A DNA stretch of 41,544 bases from Clostridiaceae bacterium (lineage in GTDB: Bacteria; Bacillota; Clostridia; Oscillospirales; Acutalibacteraceae), in the NCBI GenBank assembly GCA_021769555.1, contig JAETSR010000017.1:1-41544 (forward strand). Direction: 5' to 3'. A program made the position numbers and the translations under genes. Numbering within the stretch: position 1 is the first letter of the stretch; each line of letters begins with the position of its first letter. The notes beneath the pieces are model-generated. The model saw only the letters and a program-made list of their open reading frames with translations, did not search any database and was not told the origin of the DNA. Shown here one piece after another: positions 15,556-24,055 of this stretch.

Positions 15556-17334
15556 CTACTCTGTTTTCGTCACGGCTATATTTAGTTCCCGCAGCTGGTT
15601 CTCAGAGACCGCCGAGGGGGCCCCCATCATCACGTCCTGGGCGCTCTGGTTCATGGGGAAGGCGATGACCTCCCTGATAAAGCTCTCCCCGGTAAGGAGC
15701 ATTATCAGCCTGTCCACCCCCGGGGCGGCCCCTGCGTGGGGCGGCGCGCCGTAGCAGAAGGCGTTGTACATGGCCGGGAATTTCCCCCGCACGTCCTCCT
15801 CCGAGAGGCCCACCAGCTCGAAGGCCTTCACCATTATCTCCGGGTCGTAGTTCCGCTCGGCCCCGCTGGCAAGCTCATAACCATTACACACCAAATCGTA
15901 CTGATGGGCGCGCAAATCCAGAGGGTCTATCTCCCCGCGCTCGGCCTTTAAGAGAGCCTCCCGGCCCCCATGGGGCATAGAGAAGGGGTTATGGCCGAAC
16001 TCCAGCTCCCCGCTCTCCTCCCCTATCTCGTACATAGGGAAGTCCACTATCCAGCATAGAGCGTACTGCTCAGTGTCCATATGCTGCGGGCAGGCGGCCC
16101 CCAGGAGCTTCCTCGCAACTCCCGCCGTCTTCTGTGCCACGGACTTTTTCCCCGCCGCGAGCATTACCAGGGAGCCCGGCTGTAAAGCCAGCTCACTTGT
16201 CACCCTCCCGGCAAGCTCCGGGTCCGCGTTTATGAACTTGGCTATGCCCCCGGCAATCCCGCCATTCTCGTCCACCTTGAACCAGTAGCTCTTCTGGGCG
16301 GTCTGCACCTCCACTTCGGCGCAGAGCTTGTCTATGGCCTTGCGGGCCAAATCGCACTCGGACACGGGCACGGCCTTTACCACATTCCCCTCAAATGGCC
16401 CGAAGCCGCAGCCCGACAGGAGCTCGGTCACATCCTTTATAAGTAAATCTATGCGCAAATCGGGCTTGTCGCTGCCGTAGTCCTCCATGGCCTCCAAATA
16501 CGGTATGCGCCTGAACGGCCCCTCAGTGACCCTCTTTCCGTAGATTCCAAAGTCCCTGAACACCGGCGGCAGCACCGCCTCAAGCACCTTGAAAACATCG
16601 TCCTGCCCGGCAAAGGCCATCTCCATGTCCAGCTGGTAGAACTCGCCGGGGGAGCGGTCGCCTCTCGCGTCCTCGTCCCTAAAGCAGGGAGCAATCTGGA
16701 AATACTTGTCAAACCCCGACGCCATCAGCAGCTGCTTGAACTGCTGGGGGGCCTGGGGCAGGGCGTAAAAATTCCCCGGGTGCTTCCGGGAGGGCACCAG
16801 GTAGTCCCTGGCCCCCTCAGGAGAGGACGCGGTGAGTATGGGCGTGGTTATCTCCAAAAAGCCCTCTGCCTCCATGGCCCGGCGCAGCGCCGACACCACC
16901 TTGCTCCTAAGAACGATATTCCCCTTCACATTGGGGTTGCGCAAGTCCAGATAGCGGTACTTCAGCCGCTGGGACTCGTCAGCGTCCCTGGAAAAATTTA
17001 TCTCAAAGGGCAGCTCGTTATACTGGCACCGCCCCAGCACCTCTATCTTCGTGGGGGTTATCTCAATATCCCCGGTGGCCTGCTTGGGATTCTTGCTTGT
17101 GCGCTCCCGCACCGCCCCGGTGACCGAGATAGTTGTCTCCTTATTCAGCGCCTTCACCTGTGAGAGCAGCTCCGGGGTCTCCACCACCACCTGGGTTGTG
17201 CCGAAGAAGTCCCTGAGCACCAGGAAGGCTATGCCGCCGCCCACCTCCCGAAGGTTCTCCATCCACCCGCAGAGGGTGACGGTCTCCCCCGCGTTCTCAA
17301 TGCGGAGCTCCCCGCAGTTATGTGTTCTGAGCAT
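15556..17334 (-). CDS. aspS: Aspartyl-tRNA synthetase
   Basis: This 592-residue bacterial-type class IIb synthetase charges tRNA-Asp. It has the N-terminal OB anticodon-binding fold (VTLCGWMENLREVGG), motif 2 (FRDEDARGDRSPGEFYQLD), the bacterial GAD insertion domain in the middle, and motif 3 (PGVDRLIMLL) near the end. Length is standard. Its start overlaps the hisS 3' end by 17 bases, forming the hisS-aspS operon common in Firmicutes. Confidence 0.97.
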   Translation of the reverse strand: MLRTHNCGELRIENAGETVTLCGWMENLREVGGGIAFLVLRDFFGTTQVVVETPELLSQVKALNKETTISVTGAVRERTSKNPKQATGDIEITPTKIEVLGRCQYNELPFEINFSRDADESQRLKYRYLDLRNPNVKGNIVLRSKVVSALRRAMEAEGFLEITTPILTASSPEGARDYLVPSRKHPGNFYALPQAPQQFKQLLMASGFDKYFQIAPCFRDEDARGDRSPGEFYQLDMEMAFAGQDDVFKVLEAVLPPVFRDFGIYGKRVTEGPFRRIPYLEAMEDYGSDKPDLRIDLLIKDVTELLSGCGFGPFEGNVVKAVPVSECDLARKAIDKLCAEVEVQTAQKSYWFKVDENGGIAGGIAKFINADPELAGRVTSELALQPGSLVMLAAGKKSVAQKTAGVARKLLGAACPQHMDTEQYALCWIVDFPMYEIGEESGELEFGHNPFSMPHGGREALLKAERGEIDPLDLRAHQYDLVCNGYELASGAERNYDPEIMVKAFELVGLSEEDVRGKFPAMYNAFCYGAPPHAGAAPGVDRLIMLLTGESFIREVIAFPMNQSAQDVMMGAPSAVSENQLRELNIAVTKTE

Positions 17335-18637
17335 TGTATGAAATCACTCCTCTTATAAGGTCGTCCCGATGGGCGTTGGAAAAGGTAATATAGTCGTCCA
17401 TAAATCCCTCCCCAATGCTCACCTTCCCGGTCTCGCCGCCGGACATATCCTTGAGCACGGCCTGCCCGGAGGCCAGCTCGTCCTCCCCCAGCACCATGCT
17501 GAACTTCGCGCCAATTTTTCCCGCGTACTTCATCTGGGCCTTGAGCCCCCTGCCGCAGATATCGCAGTCCGCGGAGACGCCGCACCTGTGGAGCATGTCC
17601 ACCAGCTCCAGCGCCTTAACCTGGGCCTTATCGCCCATAGCTGCTATATACACCTCGCACCTGTTCTCCCCGGGGAACTCAGCCTTCCCCTCCTCCAGCG
17701 CCAGCATTATCCTGTCCATGCCAAGGCCGAAGCCCAGCCCCGGAGTGGGGTTCCCGCCCATCTCCTCCACCAGGCCGTCGTACCGCCCGCCGCCGCCCAG
17801 GGCAAAGCCCAAAGACTTCGAGGGGAACTCGAACACCGTGCGGGTATAGTAGTCCAGCCCCCGCACCAGCCCCGGGTCAAGCTCAAACTCTATCCCCAGC
17901 GCCGTCAGGTACTCCTGTACCTTGGAAAAATGCTCCCGGCAGTCCCTGCAGAGGTAGTCGGTAATAACAGGCGCGTCCTTCGCCAGCTCCCTGCACTCCG
18001 GGTTCTTGCAGTCCAGTATGCGCATGGGGTTTCTGTCAAGCCTCGAGAGGCACGTGTCGCAGAGCTTGTCCTTATTCTCGATAAAGTAATCTTTCAGCGC
18101 CTTATGGTACTCCCTCCGGCACTCCGGGCAGCCTATAGAGTTGAGCTGTAACCCCACGTCAATAAGCCCCAGCCTCTTGAACGCCGACATGGCCATGGCG
18201 ATTATCTGTGCGTCCGCTATGGGCTCTGCCGCGCCGAATACCTCCACGCCGAAGGTACGGAACTCCCGCATACGCCCGGCCTGGGGCTTCTCGTATCTGT
18301 AGCAGGGGATATTATAATAGAGCTTCACCGGGTAGCCCGCGTTATACAGGCCGTTTTCAAGCATGGCCCTCACGGCCCCCGCCGTGCCCTCCGGGCGCAG
18401 GGTCACCGAGCGGCCGCCCTTGTCCTCGAAGGTGTACATCTGCTTTTCAACTACGTCGGTCACGTCGCCCATGCCCCGCTGGAAGAGCTCGGTGTGCTCG
18501 AAGGCGGGCGTGCGTATTTCGCCGAAGCCGTTGAGCTCCGCCTCACTTATCAAAACCTGCTCCGCTGTCTTCCAGCGCCGGGTTTTTTCCGGGGTGAGGT
18601 CCTGGGTGCCCTTGGGGGCTTTGGTTATTAGGTTCAT
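17318..18637 (-). CDS. hisS: Histidyl-tRNA synthetase
   Basis: I start at ATG 18637 (439 aa), where translation begins MNLITKAPKGTQDLTPE, the normal HisS N-terminus. The longer frame reads through the upstream hairpin repeat. Motif 2 is YRYEKPQAGRMREF and the histidine-specific GGGGRYDGL and LGFGLGMDRIML are present. The C-terminal anticodon-binding domain has normal length. A four-cysteine cluster (CPEC ... CDTC ... CRDC) in the insertion domain is seen in a subset of clostridial HisS proteins and may bind zinc. Confidence 0.97.
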   Translation of the reverse strand: MNLITKAPKGTQDLTPEKTRRWKTAEQVLISEAELNGFGEIRTPAFEHTELFQRGMGDVTDVVEKQMYTFEDKGGRSVTLRPEGTAGAVRAMLENGLYNAGYPVKLYYNIPCYRYEKPQAGRMREFRTFGVEVFGAAEPIADAQIIAMAMSAFKRLGLIDVGLQLNSIGCPECRREYHKALKDYFIENKDKLCDTCLSRLDRNPMRILDCKNPECRELAKDAPVITDYLCRDCREHFSKVQEYLTALGIEFELDPGLVRGLDYYTRTVFEFPSKSLGFALGGGGRYDGLVEEMGGNPTPGLGFGLGMDRIMLALEEGKAEFPGENRCEVYIAAMGDKAQVKALELVDMLHRCGVSADCDICGRGLKAQMKYAGKIGAKFSMVLGEDELASGQAVLKDMSGGETGKVSIGEGFMDDYITFSNAHRDDLIRGVISYNAQNT

Positions 18638-18667
18638 GATTTTATAACTTCTTTCTTGATTTACTAG

Positions 18668-18786
18668 TTTTTGCTTGCTTCGCGCGCAAAAAGGCCGTGG
18701 GACGCTGTCCCACACCCTGCAAGGGGCCTAACGCCCCTTGACCGCGCAATTTCGCGTAGCGAACATTGGCCGCTTACGCGGTACTC
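18668..18786. repeat. Multi-hairpin intergenic repeat upstream of hisS
   Basis: GTGGGAC (18697-18703) pairs with GTCCCAC (18707-18713), and CAAGGGGC (18720-18727) pairs with GCCCCTTG (18733-18740). A further GCG-rich dyad lies to about 18786. The composite of short perfect GC-rich stems is typical of dispersed palindromic repeats in this bacterial group. It fills the mgsA-hisS gap and may act in transcript termination or stabilisation. Confidence 0.5.
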
Positions 18787-18789
18787 CCT

Positions 18790-19188
18790 TTACGGCTTCA
18801 CCAGGTCCCGCCAGTCAAGGTCCCCCCGCTCAAGACCGTGTATCAGCACCTCCGCCGTGGCTATATTCGTCGCCACAGGTATATTGTGCATGTCGCACAG
18901 CCTCAAAAGATTCAGCGCGCTGGGCTCATTGGACTGGGGATTCAGCGGGTCGCGGAAGAACAACAGCAGGTCTATCTCGTCGCAGGATATCCTCGCCGCT
19001 ATCTGCTGGTCCCCTCCCTGGGGACCGCTCAGGAACCTCTGCAGCTTCAGCCCCGTCGCCTCCGAGACCATCTTACCGGTGGTGCCCGTCCCGCACAGCG
19101 AGTGGCGGCTGAGTATGCCGCAATAGGCAATGCAGAACTGTACCATCAGTTCCTTCTTTGCGTCGTGGGCAGTTAATGCAATGTGCAT
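18790..19188 (-). CDS. mgsA: Methylglyoxal synthase
   Basis: The 132-residue enzyme converts dihydroxyacetone phosphate to methylglyoxal and phosphate. It shows the family motifs ALTAHDAKKELM, GTGTTG (phosphate-binding), SGPQGGDQQIAA and the catalytic aspartate region LLLFFRDPLNPQ. GGGAGGAG precedes the ATG. It follows the minD-like gene on the same strand, as in the mre-min clusters of many Clostridia. Confidence 0.96.
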   Translation of the reverse strand: MHIALTAHDAKKELMVQFCIAYCGILSRHSLCGTGTTGKMVSEATGLKLQRFLSGPQGGDQQIAARISCDEIDLLLFFRDPLNPQSNEPSALNLLRLCDMHNIPVATNIATAEVLIHGLERGDLDWRDLVKP

Positions 19189-19249
19189 AGTGAACTCCTC
19201 CCGGTTTTACAAATAAATATTTATAGTTAAAGCTGTACATAATTATTGC

Positions 19250-20023
19250 CTAGCTTAAATACCACGCGGGCATGGGCACGTTCTCCCCCTCAAGCCTCGC
19301 CGCCGCCCGGCTTATGGCCAGCATTCCCGGCGAGCCCTCAGGCGCGGGCTTCCCCCTGAGAAAGGCCGCCGCCAGGCTCCTGTCCAACGGCACCAGCGCC
19401 CCAAGGCGTATCCCCGCCGCGTCTATCACTCCGTCCAGGTCCCGGAAAGCCCCGGTCTCCCGGAAGAGCCCCCGGTCAAACTGGTTTATCATCAGTCTCA
19501 TATCCTTAAGCCCCAGCCCCGACAAAAGCTGCCGCACGCTCGAGGCGCTCCTCACGGACACCGGGTCCGGCCCGCACAGCACCACAGCCCTGTCCGCCGC
19601 GCATGCCGCCGCCTGGAAACCCGTCCCAACGCCCGCCGGGGAGTCCAGCAGCACGTGGTCGTAGTACCGGCACAGAAGGGGTATCAGCCGCCGCATTACC
19701 GGGGGCCTCACCATGTCCTCCACCTTCGCCGGGGCCGGCAGCAGGAAAAGCCCTTCTTCCCCGCCGTCCTCGCTCTCCTCATCCCTGGTCCTGCAGGGAT
19801 AGATGGCCTGGGCCGGGGAACACCGCCCAAACACCACGTCGGAGATATCATACACAAGGTCGTCCTCAGCCCCGGAGAGCCTGTCGAGCCCCCGGAGCCC
19901 CGCGTCACAGTCCACCAGAAGCACCCTCCGCCCCCGGGCGGCCAGCGCCCGGCCAAGTCCCACCGAGGCGGTGGATTTCCCCACGCCGCCCTTTCCGGAG
20001 GTGATTACAGTTGCAATTCCCAT
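19250..20023 (-). CDS. minD: MinD/ParA-family ATPase
   Basis: I start at ATG 20023 (257 aa), where MGIATVITSGKGGVGKST begins. A promoter -10 box lies at 20046-20051, which rules out the long upstream frame and the MYGK start. The deviant Walker A KGGVGKS is at residues 11-17, and Walker A' and switch regions follow (LLVDCDAGLRG, HVLLDSPAGVG). MinD places the division septum. Here the C-terminus (NVPMPAWYLS) lacks the amphipathic membrane-targeting helix, and no minC or minE is adjacent. It may therefore be a divergent Min protein or a relative with another positioning role. Confidence 0.85.
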   Translation of the reverse strand: MGIATVITSGKGGVGKSTASVGLGRALAARGRRVLLVDCDAGLRGLDRLSGAEDDLVYDISDVVFGRCSPAQAIYPCRTRDEESEDGGEEGLFLLPAPAKVEDMVRPPVMRRLIPLLCRYYDHVLLDSPAGVGTGFQAAACAADRAVVLCGPDPVSVRSASSVRQLLSGLGLKDMRLMINQFDRGLFRETGAFRDLDGVIDAAGIRLGALVPLDRSLAAAFLRGKPAPEGSPGMLAISRAAARLEGENVPMPAWYLS

Positions 20024-20045
20024 GATGAACACCGCCTTACCATAC

Positions 20046-20074
20046 ATCTTACCACATATAAGTCGATTTGTCAA
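20046..20074 (-). promoter_or_regulatory. Promoter of the minD-like gene
   Basis: On the minus strand a perfect TTGACA (20074-20069), a 17-base spacer and TAAGAT (20051-20046) lie about 22 bases before the ATG. It falls just downstream of a terminator-like hairpin after mrdA, so minD can be transcribed apart from mre. Confidence 0.7.
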
Positions 20075-20102
20075 AATCAAAACACGTCTTTTTGAAATTA
20101 TA

Positions 20103-20130
20103 TTCGCCCTGCACAAAAATGCGGGGCGAA
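20103..20130 (-). terminator. Hairpin after mrdA
   Basis: TTCGCCC (20103-20109) pairs with GGGCGAA (20124-20130), and the stem is extended by TGC/GCA. On the minus strand it is followed by TATAATTTC. It lies 15 bases after the mrdA stop and probably ends or attenuates the mre operon. Confidence 0.6.
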
Positions 20131-20144
20131 CTTTGTTAGATATT

Positions 20145-22625
20145 TTACCCGTCTCCGTCGTCCCCGCCTTCCTCCGGCTCACCGTCCCCGCCGTCCTCAG
20201 GAGCGGGCGACGGCGAAGGCGAAGGGCGGGAGGCGCCGCCGGTATAGTAGGGCGTGTCAAGCTGGGGGCCGGCCGTTGGCCCCGGCGTGCTGCCCGCCTC
20301 GGGAGCGCCCGCCGGCACGGAGCCCCCTGTAAATATGCCGTCCGGAATATCGCTGCCCCGCTTTGGCGCAGGCGTGGGCGAGGGCTCAGCGCCGCTCTCA
20401 GTCCCCCCGTCCTCCGGGCCCTCCGCCGGCTCGGGCGTTGACGCGGCCTTCTGCTCCTCAAGCTCCTCCTTGGTCTTGATTATTTTCCCCTCATTATCCA
20501 CCATATTCCCCTCAGGGTCAAACTTATTCCCCTCGTCGTCCCATGTGTACAGCTCAAAGTAATAATCCAGCATGTCCTTGGCCACGTTCATGGCGTAGGC
20601 GCCCGAGCTTCCGTGCTCAAGCACCACCGCCACGGCTATCTTGGGGTCGTTGGCCGGGGCGTAGCCGATGAAGCTGATATTCTCCTCCGTGCCGCCCTCA
20701 TCCCATTTCAGCCCCGAGGTCTGGGCCGTGCCGGTCTTGCAGGCCACGGTAATGGGATAGTCCGAGAAGACCGAGCGTGCGGTGCCGGTGAGCCCCGCCT
20801 GAATCATTGCCTGGCGCACCACGCCCAGCACGTCCGGGCTTATCTCAGCGTTAAAGAGCTCCTCCGGCTCGTACCTTCTCACCAGCTCCTGCCTTGAGTA
20901 GTCGGTGACCTCCTCCAAAAAGTGGGCCTTCATGCGCCTGCCGCCGTTTGCCAGGGTTGCGGTATAGGTGGCCAGCTGCATGGTGGTGAACCAGTTGTCC
21001 GCCTGGCCAATGGCCGCCTGGCAGGTGTTGCCGTCCGTCCACTCATCCCCCTGCTCCCTGTGTATCTCAAGGTAGGTCTGGGGGTTCGTCATATTGCCGG
21101 TGGACTCATAGAGCTCCACCCCGGTGTACTCGCCCAGGCCGAAATACTTGGCGTAGGCGTCAAGCTTGCGTATGCCAAGCTGCTTGCCAAGCTCCGCGAA
21201 ATAGCAGTTGCAGGACTCCGCAATGGCCTCATACAGCCCGACCCCCCGGTGCTTGCCCGTGCAGTGCAGCTCCAAATCCTCATACTTGAACACGCCCAGT
21301 ATCCCCGGGCCGTCACAGTCATATATGGCGTCGCTGTCGGAGATTACCCCCTCCTGCAGGCCCGCCACGGCCACCATGGGCTTGAAAACCGAGCCCGGGG
21401 CATATACTCCCTGAAGCGCCCGGCAGAACAGGGGCTGGTCCTCATTATTGCTCAGGGCCTCGTTCCTGTAGTCGTCGTCCTCAAGGTACAGGTTCAGGTC
21501 ATAGCTGGGGTAGGAGGAGCAGGCCAGCACCCCGAAGTCCTCCAGCTCTATGGCCACAGCCGCCCCGGACCGGCAGTCGTGGGCCCGCTTGTCGTCCTTG
21601 GCCCCGCTGTTCTTGTTGGCCTTTATGTTCCGCTCAAGGGACTCGTTGGCAATGCGCTGCATTTTCGAGTCCAGGGTCAGGCGCACGGTATGCCCCTGCT
21701 CGGGCTGCTCCTTTGTGGCGGTGGTCACCACGTCCCCGTTCTCGTCTGTGAACACCGCCTGCAGGCCCCTCCTGCCCCTCAAGTCGTCCTCAAAGGCGGC
21801 CTCAGCCCCCACGGAGCCTATCCTCTCGTTGGACTTATAGCCCGCCACGTTCTCCTCGCTGTCATACAGTTTCCCCTCCTTCTCCGCCGCCTCAAGGTCC
21901 TTATCGCTTATGCCCCAGGTATACCCGATTATATGGGGCGCAAGGGTGCCGTCGGGATAGTACCGCTCCACGTTCACCCGGGTCTCTATCCCGGCCCACC
22001 GGTCGTGGTACTCGCCGAATATTCCCACTGTCTCCGGGGAGACGCTGGAGGCTATCACATAGGGCTCGTATATGGAGAAATTCTCAGAGGTCATGCAGTA
22101 CCTTACGGAGGCCACCGTCCTGGTGTCCTCCTTGGAGTGGCCCTGATAGTGGTAGCGCTTCGAGAGCTCCTCCATGCAGTCGTCGGCCGTGGCGTAGTCC
22201 GCAAGGTTCAGAAAGGTCTTGAGCTTCGCCACGCCGTCCTCCTCGTCCTCAAGAAAGCAGTAGTTCCCCTCTTCGTCAAGGCGTATGGGCAGCACGTCCC
22301 GCCACTTCTCCCCGAGCTCCTCCAAAAGGTCCACTACCTCAAGTATGGTATTGTTCCTCCGGGAGTCGTCCATATACAGGGCGTTGTATATCACCTCATA
22401 CACCGTATGGTTCCCCGCCAGCACATTGCCGTCCCGGTCCAGAATCTCCCCCCGGGCGGCGCTTATCTCTATGGCGTCGGTACGGTTGCTCATGGCCTCC
22501 TGCTGGTAGAAGGCGCCGTTTACCAGCTGCCAGTTGGCAAGCTGAATTACATAGATAAGAAAGAAAATACATACGAACAGGATGCACGCTCCGGTGCGCC
22601 CTATTTTGAGCCCGGGCAGCTTCAT
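20145..22625 (-). CDS. mrdA: Penicillin-binding protein 2, elongation transpeptidase
   Basis: I use the ATG at 22625 (826 aa), which AAGGAGG precedes by 8 bases; a GTG three codons upstream overlaps that site. One membrane helix (~residues 14-34) is followed by the PBP dimerisation domain (ARGEILDRDGNVLAGN) and the transpeptidase with APGSVFKPM (nucleophile Ser, SxxK), AESCNCYF (SxN) and KTGTAQ. The last ~110 residues are disordered, rich in Pro, Glu, Asp, Gly and Ser, with no PASTA domain. It is the fourth gene of mreB-mreC-mreD-mrdA and cross-links side-wall peptidoglycan with the Mre complex. Confidence 0.95.
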   Translation of the reverse strand: MKLPGLKIGRTGACILFVCIFFLIYVIQLANWQLVNGAFYQQEAMSNRTDAIEISAARGEILDRDGNVLAGNHTVYEVIYNALYMDDSRRNNTILEVVDLLEELGEKWRDVLPIRLDEEGNYCFLEDEEDGVAKLKTFLNLADYATADDCMEELSKRYHYQGHSKEDTRTVASVRYCMTSENFSIYEPYVIASSVSPETVGIFGEYHDRWAGIETRVNVERYYPDGTLAPHIIGYTWGISDKDLEAAEKEGKLYDSEENVAGYKSNERIGSVGAEAAFEDDLRGRRGLQAVFTDENGDVVTTATKEQPEQGHTVRLTLDSKMQRIANESLERNIKANKNSGAKDDKRAHDCRSGAAVAIELEDFGVLACSSYPSYDLNLYLEDDDYRNEALSNNEDQPLFCRALQGVYAPGSVFKPMVAVAGLQEGVISDSDAIYDCDGPGILGVFKYEDLELHCTGKHRGVGLYEAIAESCNCYFAELGKQLGIRKLDAYAKYFGLGEYTGVELYESTGNMTNPQTYLEIHREQGDEWTDGNTCQAAIGQADNWFTTMQLATYTATLANGGRRMKAHFLEEVTDYSRQELVRRYEPEELFNAEISPDVLGVVRQAMIQAGLTGTARSVFSDYPITVACKTGTAQTSGLKWDEGGTEENISFIGYAPANDPKIAVAVVLEHGSSGAYAMNVAKDMLDYYFELYTWDDEGNKFDPEGNMVDNEGKIIKTKEELEEQKAASTPEPAEGPEDGGTESGAEPSPTPAPKRGSDIPDGIFTGGSVPAGAPEAGSTPGPTAGPQLDTPYYTGGASRPSPSPSPAPEDGGDGEPEEGGDDGDG

Positions 22626-22652
22626 GTGCCCCACCTCCTTATAACAGGGCCG

Positions 22653-23162
22653 CTACGCCCCGCTCGGCAGAGACTCCGCCAGAGCCTTGTTCACGAGGTA
22701 CAGCAGCGGCACAAAAATAAGCGTATAAAAGTACTTTGGGATGTAGTGAATCCTCAGGGCATACCCCGGGGACGAATAGTTAAAGAAGTAGAAAAACAGC
22801 CACTGGGCCCCGAACATCACCCCCAGCACACCAATGCCCACCAGCACCGCCGTCACCGGGTTCACCTGTAAAAAGGCCCTCACAAGAAGGCTGACCCCGA
22901 AGCAGAGCACCCCCATCACAAGGGCGTGAAAGCCCAGCACGCCGGAGTAGCCGAAGTCGCAGAAGAGCCCCGCCGCCACCCCGAAGGCCATGGCCCCCGT
23001 CTCGTCCTCCAGCATGGCTATCACCGCCGCCGCCGGCAGCACCAGCACCGGGCGCACCCCGTAGACCGGGGGCAGGAGCCCGGGGGTCTCCTGGAGCATA
23101 AAGAGCACCAGCAGCTCGAGGATATAGGCGAGGCTCCGGATAATACGGTTCAGGTCCCTCAT
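22653..23162 (-). CDS. mreD: Rod shape-determining protein MreD
   Basis: The 169-residue integral membrane protein has five or six hydrophobic segments, the MreD pattern (LVLPAAAVIAMLEDETGAMAFGVAAGLFCDFG). It overlaps mreC by four bases and lies 27 bases before mrdA. It belongs to the elongasome. Confidence 0.9.
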   Translation of the reverse strand: MRDLNRIIRSLAYILELLVLFMLQETPGLLPPVYGVRPVLVLPAAAVIAMLEDETGAMAFGVAAGLFCDFGYSGVLGFHALVMGVLCFGVSLLVRAFLQVNPVTAVLVGIGVLGVMFGAQWLFFYFFNYSSPGYALRIHYIPKYFYTLIFVPLLYLVNKALAESLPSGA

Positions 23163-24052
23163 TCCCCGTCCTCCTCGCTGTCGTCGGGGCCGGGCTCGGC
23201 GGTGACGGCGTCATCCTCCCCCTGGCCGGGGAAGCTGATGATGACCTGTACCTCCTTCACGGAGCTGAGGTCCTCAAAGGGCCTTATGACGGCGTATTTT
23301 GACACGTCCGTCTCCGACTTCTCCACGCTCTGCACCGTGCCTATCTTCAGGTTTGCCGGGTACACCCCGCCCTCCCCGGAGGTGGTGATGATGTCCCCCT
23401 CGGCTATGGCCGTCTCCCCCTTGAGGTAGCTCAGACGCAGCAGCCCCGAGCTCGCCATAGTTATGTTGCAGCCTATCAGGCCGCTCTCCTGCTTGTCAAT
23501 GGAGACGGCGGCAACCTTCACGTCCTCGCTCAAAAGGCAGTCAACCTTGCTTGTAGTGGCATAGGCCCTTGAGACTATCCCCACCAGCCCCTTGTCCGTG
23601 ATAACCGGGTCCCCCTCGCTGACCCCCGAGAGGGTGCCTATCCCGATGGAGAACCCGGAGAAGGGGTCGTTGGGGTCCCGGCCTATAACGGAGGCCGAGC
23701 GCATTTCCGTCTCCGGCGCCTGCTCGCTGATGTGCAGCTGTACCTTCAGGCGCTCGTTCTCCTGCTTTGTCTGGGTATAGTCTATGAGCTTATCGTGGAG
23801 CTGGCTGTTCTCCTCCTGCAGGGCGCTCACCATGCCCTTGAGCTCGTCCTTTGAAAGGCCGTCCAGGTCCAAAAACTCTGTGACATTGTCCGTGACCTCC
23901 GTGGCCACCGACTGCATGGGCGCTGAAACAAAGCCCAAAAGGCTTGCTATCAGCGAGCCGCCCGCCGAGGCGGTGTAAATTATAAGCCCCAGCAGCACCA
24001 CCACCGTGATGGCGAGCACCTTGAAGGAGCTTCCCTTCAGAAAATCCCTCAC
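23159..24052 (-). CDS. mreC: Rod shape-determining protein MreC
   Basis: The 297-residue protein has an N-terminal transmembrane helix (residues 11-31), a coiled coil (~65-105, with EENSQLHDKL) and the two beta-barrel MreC core (ASVIGRDPNDPFSGFSIGIG, VSEGDPVITDKGLVGIV). A short acidic tail follows. It lies three bases after mreB. It links MreB inside the cell to PBP2 outside. Confidence 0.94.
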   Translation of the reverse strand: MRDFLKGSSFKVLAITVVVLLGLIIYTASAGGSLIASLLGFVSAPMQSVATEVTDNVTEFLDLDGLSKDELKGMVSALQEENSQLHDKLIDYTQTKQENERLKVQLHISEQAPETEMRSASVIGRDPNDPFSGFSIGIGTLSGVSEGDPVITDKGLVGIVSRAYATTSKVDCLLSEDVKVAAVSIDKQESGLIGCNITMASSGLLRLSYLKGETAIAEGDIITTSGEGGVYPANLKIGTVQSVEKSETDVSKYAVIRPFEDLSSVKEVQVIISFPGQGEDDAVTAEPGPDDSEEDGE

Positions 24053-24055
24053 GTC

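Noticed and set aside
20922-22871. 649-codon open frame antisense to mrdA
   Set aside because: Shadow frame of a high-GC gene; the sense strand carries all transpeptidase motifs and a strong ribosome site.
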